A stretch of DNA of 64,000 bases from an uncultured Alphaproteobacteria bacterium (GTDB lineage: Bacteria > Pseudomonadota > Alphaproteobacteria > HIMB59 > GCA-002718135), in contig CACMRK010000002.1 of assembly GCA_902616075.1 (NCBI GenBank), positions 110,968 through 174,967 of the forward strand, in the 5' to 3' direction. Within the stretch, counting starts at the first letter, position 1. Each line of letters opens with the position of its first letter. This document shows, in pieces, positions 30,135-37,365 of the stretch. A program made the translations under genes and the position numbers. Below the pieces are notes generated by a model. It was not told the origin of the DNA. It was given only the letters and a program-made list of their open reading frames with translations, and did no database searches.

Positions 30135-31151
30135 ATGGTCTTTTTTAAGGTATTTTTTAAAACTCTGGGTTTCTTGATTGCTTTTTTGTTCTTTTTGATA
30201 ATTCTTAACATTTTAATTCACTTTTCAAATGATTTTCAAAATGATCGATTCGCAATGATTGATGGAAATGAAAACTCAAACAATATTATAGTTAATATGA
30301 AACTTAACGGACCAATTTTAAGTAATTCTAATAATCTTTTTGGAGGTAATATTAATGATTATATAAACCCTATAGAAGTAAAATCTTATTTAGAAGAGTT
30401 AAAAAAGCTAAAAATCAAAGTCTTAATTGTAAATATTAATTCTCCAGGTGGCACTGTAAGTGCTACAGCTGAACTAGAAAATATATTTAATGAATTTAAA
30501 AAGAAAACGAATGTTAAATTATATTTTTTCACTACTGAAATTTTAGCTTCAGGAGGGTACTGGGTAGCAACTTCATCTGATAAAATTTTTGCTTCATATG
30601 GCTCAATAATTGGAAGTATTGGAGTAAGTGGACCAAGTTGGTTTTATTATAATACACCAATTAGTTTATCATATGGAATTTTAAATCAATCCATAGAAAC
30701 AAAAAATGGAATTGAGGTTTATAATCAAAATGCAGGTAACGGTAAAGATTTATTTAATCCTTATAGAAAACCTGAAAGTAAAGAAATTGAACACCTGCAA
30801 AAAATTGTTGATGAAATATATAATGACTTCACTACAAAAGTATCAAAAAATAGAAAAATTGAAATTTCATATATTATTAACAATATTGGTGCTTTAATCT
30901 ACAGCAGTAATCAAGCTAAGAATAATTTTTTGATCGATGAAGAATTAGATTATATCAGTCTTATTAATTATATTGTTAATGAAAATAATTTTGAGGACTA
31001 TAAAATTTATGAAAATAAAGTTAATTCATCTTTGATTGAAAATTTGTTGTCTAAATATAATAACAAAAGTAATTATTCTTATAGTAATGTTTGTAAAAAA
31101 TTAGAGACAAATATTAGTGTAATTACTCCTTTATTTTTTAAAAAGTGTTAG
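30135..31151 (+). CDS. sppA: membrane-anchored S49 peptidase (SppA-like)
   Basis: 338 residues. One N-terminal membrane anchor (about 9-29), then the S49 core: VLIVNINSPGGTVSATAEL near 96, the nucleophile in ILASGGYWVATSSD (S139) and IFASYGSIIGSIGV near 151. The general-base lysine is probably K190 or K204, which I cannot decide without alignment. It would degrade signal peptides or membrane proteins on the periplasmic side. The C-terminal 80 residues are more divergent and Asn-rich. Divergent from groES; its stop codon abuts that of the convergent GT61 gene. Confidence 0.82.
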   Translation: MVFFKVFFKTLGFLIAFLFFLIILNILIHFSNDFQNDRFAMIDGNENSNNIIVNMKLNGPILSNSNNLFGGNINDYINPIEVKSYLEELKKLKIKVLIVNINSPGGTVSATAELENIFNEFKKKTNVKLYFFTTEILASGGYWVATSSDKIFASYGSIIGSIGVSGPSWFYYNTPISLSYGILNQSIETKNGIEVYNQNAGNGKDLFNPYRKPESKEIEHLQKIVDEIYNDFTTKVSKNRKIEISYIINNIGALIYSSNQAKNNFLIDEELDYISLINYIVNENNFEDYKIYENKVNSSLIENLLSKYNNKSNYSYSNVCKKLETNISVITPLFFKKC

Positions 31152-32174
31152 TTAAATTATTTTTTTTAAGTCTTGGATTTTTAGTATTAAATTTTTATAA
31201 TAATTACTCTTTGACAGGACATTTGGGTGTATATATTTTTTTGCTAGTAAAGAATGTTTTTCGACATCAATAGTATCAGCAACTATTTTATTATATTTTA
31301 GATTATTTAACATTGAGAGTTTAGAATATCTCTGATCAAAAATTTTTTCTTCATCTGTAAATGGAGGTGTAATTTCAAATATTTCTGTCCCTGGTTTACA
31401 AAAAATTATATTGGCCAAATTAGATCCGTGGGGAGAAATAATTCTTTCAGCATTGAAGAAAATTTCTATTTGTTCTTCAATTTCATATAACTGAGGATTA
31501 ATTACCCTATAACCATTTTCTCTTAAATGAGTTACAATATCGCCCTCATTAATAATCTTTCTATAACTTGAGTCTTCTCTTGTTACGTATATTTTTTTAC
31601 TATTTTCAGGGTTAGTTTTTGGGTTAAAAAAATTTTTTAAAATCTTAATTGAATCATTGATACTCATAAATTGTGGAAATTCTGAATTATGGAAAGAATA
31701 AAAATCATCATCAAGAAAGACAAAATTATATTCAATTTCAAGAGAATTAAGTATGGCTTTTAGAAACTCCCTATATTTATTCGAAGAATTTCTATGAATT
31801 GCAATTTTTATTTTTGTTTGTCTATTAAAAAAAATTCTGGGCAAAAAATGTAGTAAATTTGAATAATAATTATTACCAGAATTTGAACCCAGTAAAAAAA
31901 CATCTTTAAATGATTTCAGCGATTTTTTTTTACCATTAAAATTATCATAGAATTTTTTTGTATAATAATGCGATAGGTTATTAAAATCTCTTAAATAAAG
32001 TGATGAAAATGTCTGATTGTTGGTAGTTATCGGAAAATAGTAAAATGAATCAGAAAAAAAATTTCCTTTAAGAATATTACAATTTAAAGATAAAGTGCTA
32101 AAACTTGCATTAACAAATAAATCTTTAAAATTTTTTTCATTTTTAATTATATCTAAATTTATATCCGTTATCAT
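31152..32174 (-). CDS. GT61-family (DUF563) glycosyltransferase
   Basis: 340 residues. The C-terminal half has the GT61 pattern KIYVTREDSSYRKIINE near 203, then AERIISPHGSNLANIIFCKPG near 255-275 and EIFEITPPF, as in capsular-polysaccharide and O-linked xylosyltransferase-like enzymes. No signal peptide or membrane span, so cytoplasmic. Probably decorates a surface polysaccharide. It stands alone among house-keeping genes, with no other polysaccharide genes near, which is common for this family. Confidence 0.75.
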   Translation of the reverse strand: MITDINLDIIKNEKNFKDLFVNASFSTLSLNCNILKGNFFSDSFYYFPITTNNQTFSSLYLRDFNNLSHYYTKKFYDNFNGKKKSLKSFKDVFLLGSNSGNNYYSNLLHFLPRIFFNRQTKIKIAIHRNSSNKYREFLKAILNSLEIEYNFVFLDDDFYSFHNSEFPQFMSINDSIKILKNFFNPKTNPENSKKIYVTREDSSYRKIINEGDIVTHLRENGYRVINPQLYEIEEQIEIFFNAERIISPHGSNLANIIFCKPGTEIFEITPPFTDEEKIFDQRYSKLSMLNNLKYNKIVADTIDVEKHSLLAKKYIHPNVLSKSNYYKNLILKIQDLKKII

Positions 32175-32235
32175 AATAATCAGTAGTAATACACATTTGT
32201 ATTTTTTTGTACAAAAATATAATACTTTTTTGTTT

Positions 32236-32312
32236 TGGCGCGCCTGAGAAGAGTCGAACTCCTAACCTTATGATCCGTAGTCATACGCTCTATCCAATTG
32301 AGCTACAGGCGC
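32236..32312 (-). tRNA. tRNA-Arg(ACG)
   Basis: A 77-nt cloverleaf on the minus strand starting GCGCCTGTAGCTCAATTGG. The acceptor stem GCGCCTG pairs with CAGGCGC, the anticodon loop CTACGGA gives ACG (read as ICG), the T-arm has GTTCGACTC-type sequence, and the discriminator G is followed by encoded CCA. Confidence 0.95.
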
Positions 32313-32365
32313 TTATAATATTATACACTTTATAGATATCCTGTGCTACTTTATAAAAAAATAAC

Positions 32366-32926
32366 ATGAAAATTATATTAGCATTTATCCTGGTCGTTTC
32401 ATTTAGTAGCAAAAGTAATGCAGATGTTGGAAAAGAAACTGGTTTAGAAATCCCAAGATATGTTTCTTTAAAATCAAATGACGCAAATATTCGTGTTGGT
32501 CCCAGTAAAAATTATCCAATTGTAATTAAATATATAAAAAAAAATTATCCGTTAAAAATAATTGAAGAGTATCAAGAATGGAGAAAAGTAGAAGATTTCA
32601 AAAAAAATATTGGTTGGATTCATAAAAGCTTAATATCAGGAAATAGAACAGGGCTTATATTAACAAGTAATAATAACATAGAATTATTAAATACATTAGG
32701 TGGTAAGGTTGTTGGAAAAATAGGACATGGAAATATTGTAAAAATAGAAAAATGTAAAATTGATTGGTGTTTTATCGAAATAAATAGTTTTAAAGGATGG
32801 ATTAATAAAAAATATATTTGGGGTGTAAAAGTCAAAGAAATAATTAAAATAAACTTTCTACAAATATTTGAGGATTTATATTGGAAGAGTATCAACTTTC
32901 TAGATGATATTCAAAATAGATTTTAG
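32366..32926 (+). CDS. exported bacterial SH3-domain protein
   Basis: 186 residues. Signal peptide (IILAFILVVSFSSKSNA), then a first SH3 repeat with SLKSNDANIRVGPSKNYPIV and EWRKVEDFKKNIGWIHKSLI (about 35-90), then a second, weaker repeat with VGKIGHGNIVKIEK and DWCFIEINSFKGWINKKYIWG (about 115-155). This two-SH3 layout is typical of the DUF1058-type alphaproteobacterial family. Likely periplasmic and binding peptidoglycan or protein; no enzyme domain. It lies between two tRNA genes on the opposite strand. Confidence 0.85.
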   Translation: MKIILAFILVVSFSSKSNADVGKETGLEIPRYVSLKSNDANIRVGPSKNYPIVIKYIKKNYPLKIIEEYQEWRKVEDFKKNIGWIHKSLISGNRTGLILTSNNNIELLNTLGGKVVGKIGHGNIVKIEKCKIDWCFIEINSFKGWINKKYIWGVKVKEIIKINFLQIFEDLYWKSINFLDDIQNRF

Positions 32927-32930
32927 AATT

Positions 32931-33005
32931 TGGCTGGGGCGGTAGGATTCGAACCTACGAATGCCGACTCCAAAAACCGGTGCCTTACCGCTTGGCGACG
33001 CCCCA
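32931..33005 (-). tRNA. tRNA-Gln(TTG)
   Basis: A 75-nt cloverleaf on the minus strand starting TGGGGCGTCGCCAAGCGGTA. The acceptor TGGGGCG pairs with CGCCCCA, the anticodon loop TTTTGGA gives TTG, the T-loop is GTTCGAATC, and discriminator G is followed by encoded CCA. It ends 4 bp from the stop of the convergent SH3 gene. Confidence 0.96.
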
Positions 33006-33156
33006 AATTATGGTTACTCTCTAGTATTTAGCACAAAATAAGTCAAATTCTTCGAGTGCGACATTACCATAAAAAGGAATAAAAAGTAGAAAAAGTGATC
33101 AGTATTGATTCAAGGCAAGGGATTTACATTTTTAAAGCTAAACCTATTTAATTTTT

Positions 33157-33846
33157 ATGAGAAAATTAATTACTATAATTTTATTTTTATCAATATTTTT
33201 ACCAATTTATCAGGTCAATGCGAATACAGAAAAATTATATGAAAAACTTGTTAATGATTGGTCAACTATTTTTCCTGATGGGAATAGAAATGCAGCAGGA
33301 CCAAGATTTTTTAAATATATTTTAGATCAAAAATTAGAATATGAAGAGTTTATGGAATTTAACAAGTTATATTGTGCTGTGTCAGGCTCTATAATTCCAC
33401 CTGATGCTCAGCCAGATGAAATATTCCTTACCAATTTAGAAAACGATGAAAAAATTTGTGGTCAATATTATAAATGTTGTTGGCCTTGTCTATGTGATGT
33501 AATGAAATATTCAGAAACAAAAAAAATAAATATTAATTTTAAAGATCAATCAAAAGATATTTATGCAATTCTAATTGATAATCCTTGTGATAAAAATGAT
33601 TTTCCTGAACTTGTTAATCGAAATTATTTTTGTGAAGGTAATAAATTAAATAGAGAATATACCTACTCAGTAGATAATAAACTAGTTATTGGTTTATTAC
33701 ACAATGCAAAAAAATGTGATGCTTACGATATAGATTATATAAAAAATGACCAAATAACTGGACCCATGTGTGAAGCCCGAAATAGTATGCCTCTTGAAGA
33801 GCTAAATTTTGGTATGGGTGACATTTTTATTAGATTGGCAAATTAA
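33157..33846 (+). CDS. Cys-rich secreted protein of unknown function
   Basis: 229 residues. A clear signal peptide (ITIILFLSIFLPIYQVNA) precedes a mature part with ten Cys, including the dense cluster KCCWPCLCD near residues 108-116 and singles in YCAVSG, NPCDKN, FCEGN, KCDAY and MCEAR. An even number of Cys and export suggest five disulfides, or a metal or redox site at the CCWPCLC cluster. I recognise no family. It leads a tight gene run (gaps 11, 4 and 54 bp) with the FG-GAP/UnbV, DUF4396 and TPR genes. The nearby DsbA-like protein could oxidise it. Confidence 0.75.
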   Translation: MRKLITIILFLSIFLPIYQVNANTEKLYEKLVNDWSTIFPDGNRNAAGPRFFKYILDQKLEYEEFMEFNKLYCAVSGSIIPPDAQPDEIFLTNLENDEKICGQYYKCCWPCLCDVMKYSETKKININFKDQSKDIYAILIDNPCDKNDFPELVNRNYFCEGNKLNREYTYSVDNKLVIGLLHNAKKCDAYDIDYIKNDQITGPMCEARNSMPLEELNFGMGDIFIRLAN

Positions 33847-33857
33847 TAATATTTGAA

Positions 33858-35273
33858 ATGAGTAAGTTAGTTTTTATTTTTATAATATTAATATCAAGTA
33901 TGGCTAAAGCAGAATTTTTTTCTAATATTTCAGAAATAATTGAAAACAATAACGATAGATTAAGCTATGGAGTATCAGTAACTGACTTTGATAAAGATGG
34001 AAGCTTTGAATTTATTGTTGCTGGCTTTGGATACTCTAATCTAGCTCTTAGTTATAAAAATGGAAAACTAATTAATACAATTCAAGATCCTTTATTCATT
34101 GATGAAGATAAAAATACTATTGGTGTATCAGCTTGCGATATAGATCAGGATGGTTTTGAAGAAATTTACTTCTTAAATACTGATACCTATAGTGGAGAAA
34201 AAAAATACTCTGATAGATTACTGGATAACAATAACAAAATATTAGATTATTTTGAGTTAGAAAAAAATTTAGAAAATTTAAATTTAACCGCAGGCAGATC
34301 TGTTGTTTGTGTAGACAGAAATGGATCGGGAAAGTACGGCATATATGTTGCTAATTATGGAGGTCCTACTAGATTTTATGAAATTGAAGAAAATGAAGTT
34401 GAAGATTTAGCTCCAATGCTTGGAATAGATCAAATAACTGGAGGAAGAGCGGTAATTTCAGGACATATAGTTTCTGATAATATGGATATATTTGCAGCTA
34501 ATGAGAGAGGTCCAAATTTTTTATATAAAAATATCAATGGTAATTTTAATGATATTGCGATTGAAAAAAATGTGCAAGATACTTTTCAAAATGGTCGTGG
34601 AACTGCTTTAACTGATTTTTTGTATAGAGGTGAACTTGATATTATAACAAGTAACTGGGAAGGTTATCATCGTATTTTTGTAAAACAAAAAGAATCTTTT
34701 CTCGATATGTCTTCATTAGATTTTAGATCACCTAGTAGAATACGAACAGTTATATCGGCAGATTTTGATAATGATGGTTACGATGAAATTTTTTTAAATA
34801 ATATCGGTCAACCAAATAAACTCTTTCGTATCCTTGATGAAGGAAACTTGGAGGAAATAAAATTAGACGAAGCACTTGAAGCACAAGGTCTTGGAACCGG
34901 TGCAGCTGTTGCTGATATTGATGGAGATGGAATTTTAGAATTACTTATTTCTCATGGTGAATCTGGTGCTCAGCCACTAAGTCTATTTAAAGCAAATGTA
35001 TTAAATACCAATTATGTTAGAATCAAACCTCTCAACACCTTTGGTGCTCCAGCTAGAGGTGCAACAGTTACTTTACATACAAATTTAAGAAATCATGCAA
35101 AGACTATTGATGCAGGCTCAGGATATTTGTGTCAAATGGAACCTGTAGCACATTACGGTTTACGTGAAGGTGAAATCATTAAAAATATAACAATCAAATG
35201 GACGAATGGTACAATTGATAGTTATGAAATTAATGATATAAATAATACATTAGAATTTAAACAAGGAATATAA
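33858..35273 (+). CDS. secreted FG-GAP repeat protein with ASPIC/UnbV domain
   Basis: 471 residues. Signal peptide (LVFIFIILISSMAKA), then a seven-bladed-propeller-like set of FG-GAP/VCBS repeats with Ca-binding-like loops: VTDFDKDGSFEFIVAG, ACDIDQDGFEEIYFLN, SADFDNDGYDEIFLNN and VADIDGDGILELLISH. The C-terminal ASPIC/UnbV domain (about 385-470) has IKPLNTFGAPARGATVTL and IKWTNGTIDSYEI. The layout resembles CRTAC1-like proteins. Extracellular or periplasmic; ligand unknown. It lies 11 bp after the Cys-rich gene and 4 bp before the DUF4396 gene. Confidence 0.85.
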   Translation: MSKLVFIFIILISSMAKAEFFSNISEIIENNNDRLSYGVSVTDFDKDGSFEFIVAGFGYSNLALSYKNGKLINTIQDPLFIDEDKNTIGVSACDIDQDGFEEIYFLNTDTYSGEKKYSDRLLDNNNKILDYFELEKNLENLNLTAGRSVVCVDRNGSGKYGIYVANYGGPTRFYEIEENEVEDLAPMLGIDQITGGRAVISGHIVSDNMDIFAANERGPNFLYKNINGNFNDIAIEKNVQDTFQNGRGTALTDFLYRGELDIITSNWEGYHRIFVKQKESFLDMSSLDFRSPSRIRTVISADFDNDGYDEIFLNNIGQPNKLFRILDEGNLEEIKLDEALEAQGLGTGAAVADIDGDGILELLISHGESGAQPLSLFKANVLNTNYVRIKPLNTFGAPARGATVTLHTNLRNHAKTIDAGSGYLCQMEPVAHYGLREGEIIKNITIKWTNGTIDSYEINDINNTLEFKQGI

Positions 35274-35277
35274 TTTA

Positions 35278-35736
35278 ATGTCTGTTGCTGAAACATTAAA
35301 AAAACCAGCTCCAGGTTTTCATTGGAAATGTAAACATACATGGAGAAGAAGTGCTAAAAATACTGCTTGGTGTTTGCTAGGGTGTAGTATTGGCGATTTT
35401 GGAACCATACTCTATTTTCAATTAACTGGCATTCCTTGGCCTACTCTTTATATTATGATCCTAGCAATCATTAATGGTATTATTACTAGCATCATTTTAG
35501 AGACAGTCGTTTTATCAAGACAAATGATTATCAGCAAAGCTTTTAAAACAGCCATAGGAATGAGTTTAATTTCAATGGTGTCTATGGAAATAGCTATGAA
35601 TACAGTTGACTGGATAATTATGGGTGGCGCTAAACTTGTATGGTGGGTAATACCTATAATGCTTCTTGCAGGCTTTCTAACGCCGTGGCCATATAATTAT
35701 TACAGATTAAAAAAATATAATATTGCCTGCCATTAA
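35278..35736 (+). CDS. DUF4396-like integral membrane protein
   Basis: 152 residues with about four membrane segments. The N-terminal HWKCKHTWRRSAKNTAWCLL and GCSIGDFGTILYFQLTG match my memory of the DUF4396 family; no enzyme motif is known. Cys and His near the N-terminus (HWKCKH) and at the end (IACH) could bind a metal. Third gene of the secreted/envelope run; function unknown. Confidence 0.7.
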   Translation: MSVAETLKKPAPGFHWKCKHTWRRSAKNTAWCLLGCSIGDFGTILYFQLTGIPWPTLYIMILAIINGIITSIILETVVLSRQMIISKAFKTAIGMSLISMVSMEIAMNTVDWIIMGGAKLVWWVIPIMLLAGFLTPWPYNYYRLKKYNIACH

Positions 35737-35793
35737 TTAAATTAATTCACAAACGAATATTGAAATTAGTTCATACAAACATATCTGAATTTG

Positions 35794-36258
35794 ATGATTA
35801 GAATATTACTTACATTATTATTTATTAGTTCTGGTGTATTTGCTGCTGCAAGTTCAGACGACAGTAGCTCAAGTATGTCTGCAGGTGAACAAGTTACTAA
35901 GCTTTACGATAAAGCGTATGAATTAGTTTATTACAAGAAATTTGATAAATCGATCAAATTGCTTGAAAAAATGGCTAAGCGTAAAGATCTTGGTGATAAA
36001 AAAGCTGATGTGTATAATTTACTTGGATTTAGTTACAGAAAACATAGTGAGCCAAATTTAGACAAAGCTTTCGAAGCATATCAAATTGCATTAGAAGCAA
36101 ACCCTGAACATTTAGGGGCACACGAGTACCTAGGTGAGCTTTACATCACACTTGGAAAGATGAATAAAGCAAATGAAATGTTGTTAAAGTTAGAAACTTT
36201 AGCTGGAACTAATTCTATGGAATATAGAAAATTAAAATCAGCAATTGATAATTCATAA
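35794..36258 (+). CDS. periplasmic TPR-repeat protein
   Basis: 154 residues from the ATG at 35794 (a TTG lies one codon upstream). Signal peptide (IRILLTLLFISSGVFAAA), a Ser-rich linker, then TPR repeats: KLYDKAYELVYYKKFDKSI, ADVYNLLGFSYRKHSEPN and HLGAHEYLGELYITLGKMNK. It probably scaffolds protein partners in the periplasm. It follows the DUF4396 gene by about 57 bp and ends at a hairpin, so it may be the last gene of that run. Confidence 0.8.
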   Translation: MIRILLTLLFISSGVFAAASSDDSSSSMSAGEQVTKLYDKAYELVYYKKFDKSIKLLEKMAKRKDLGDKKADVYNLLGFSYRKHSEPNLDKAFEAYQIALEANPEHLGAHEYLGELYITLGKMNKANEMLLKLETLAGTNSMEYRKLKSAIDNS

Positions 36259-36265
36259 CTACTAC

Positions 36266-36289
36266 AATTGCTCTTTATGAAGAGCAATT
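36266..36289 (+). terminator. terminator-like hairpin after the TPR gene
   Basis: A perfect 10-bp stem (36266-36275 AATTGCTCTT with 36280-36289) and a TATG loop occupy most of the 37-bp gap to the next start codon. Only TTT follows, so termination would be weak; it could instead sequester the ribosome site of the next gene. Confidence 0.5.
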
Positions 36290-36295
36290 TAAACT

Positions 36296-36724
36296 ATGAT
36301 AATTTATACTCTTAATTTTTTATTAGCAGTCTTAATAGGATCTATGACGTTCTTTATGGCTGTTGTCTCACCCTCAATTTTTGCCACTTTAAGTACTAAT
36401 GCTAGTAGTAAATTGTTAAGAAGAATTTTTCCTCAAATGTTTTTATTTGGATTTATAATAGCCATTTTATCTTTAGTCCTTTGTTATATTTCAGGTAATA
36501 TTTTAAATTCTATTTTATTAATAATTGTGGCTATGAGTTTTATTATTAATAGAAATTATTTAACACCTAAAATTAATAATTTTAGAGATAAAGAATTAGA
36601 AGGTGATAAAAAAGCATATTTAAGTTTTAAATATATGCATTTGCTTTCAGTTTTATTATTTGTATTGAATTTTATTATTTTAATTGGGATCGTGATTAAT
36701 AACTACTTTAATTATAATTTATAA
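36296..36724 (+). CDS. DUF4149/TMEM205-like integral membrane protein
   Basis: 142 residues with four membrane helices: NFLLAVLIGSMTFFMAVVSP, FLFGFIIAILSLVLCYI, ILNSILLIIVAMSFII and LLSVLLFVLNFIILIGIVI. The pattern of FMAVVSPSIFATL and RRIFPQMF resembles DUF4149 proteins. No function is established. Its 3' end overlaps the convergent pdeM by 13 bp. The ATG is six bases after the hairpin at 36266-36289. Confidence 0.65.
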   Translation: MIIYTLNFLLAVLIGSMTFFMAVVSPSIFATLSTNASSKLLRRIFPQMFLFGFIIAILSLVLCYISGNILNSILLIIVAMSFIINRNYLTPKINNFRDKELEGDKKAYLSFKYMHLLSVLLFVLNFIILIGIVINNYFNYNL

Positions 36725-37365
36725 ACTTTGTCCTGTCCCACAGGATAAATACTCAAATTATTCTTATTTAATACATCACTTATTTGTTTAGAATGGACAT
36801 CCAATCCACCCGTTAAAATTCCAAAACTTGGTAATATGAATATTTTTTCATTATGCACAAAACATGTTTTAAAAATAGTTTTCCCTCTGTGTACAATTTT
36901 TACTTTTGGATGATAGTGACCACAAATTTGAAATAAAGGTGTTTCGATAGGAATGTGTGTAAACAAAAATTTATCAATTTCATAATTTGTAAAAATTTTA
37001 AAACCTTCAATTTGTATATTTTTATCATGATTACCCTTGATCCATATGAAATCAGTATTTTCCATATATTGACTAATATTTTTAAGATCTTGATCTGTTA
37101 AACTCAAAGTTGAAAAAATATCGTGTAACAAATCTCCAACTATAATTAAATTGCTTGGTTTAATCTCATCTAAACTAACAAAAAGTTCGTTTAATATTTC
37201 TTTGGTATCATATGGAGGTAAGAATTGCTTATTCTTTGCATAACTAATAGATTTTCCAATATGTAAATCTGATACAATCAGGGTATTTAGTCTTTTCCAA
37301 TAAAGAGACTTATTTGGGTAAGCATAAAATTCTTCATCACCAAAATTAATTAATTGATAGTACAT
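36712..37365 (-). CDS. pdeM: ligase-associated metallophosphoesterase PdeM
   Basis: 217 residues with the full calcineurin-type set: LIVSDLHIGKS near 31, VGDLLHD near 76, KGNHDK near 110, and THIPIE and CGHYHPK near 136-155. In the Pseudomonas system this protein (MPE) is a Mn-dependent DNA endonuclease/phosphodiesterase acting with the Lhr helicase. It overlaps the helicase gene by 20 bp, so the two are translated together. Confidence 0.9.
   Translation of the reverse strand: MYYQLINFGDEEFYAYPNKSLYWKRLNTLIVSDLHIGKSISYAKNKQFLPPYDTKEILNELFVSLDEIKPSNLIIVGDLLHDIFSTLSLTDQDLKNISQYMENTDFIWIKGNHDKNIQIEGFKIFTNYEIDKFLFTHIPIETPLFQICGHYHPKVKIVHRGKTIFKTCFVHNEKIFILPSFGILTGGLDVHSKQISDVLNKNNLSIYPVGQDKVYKL

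Noticed and set aside
32175..32235. AT-rich gap next to tRNA-Arg considered as an integration (att) site
   Set aside because: No integrase, no duplicated tRNA 3' end and no phage genes are nearby.
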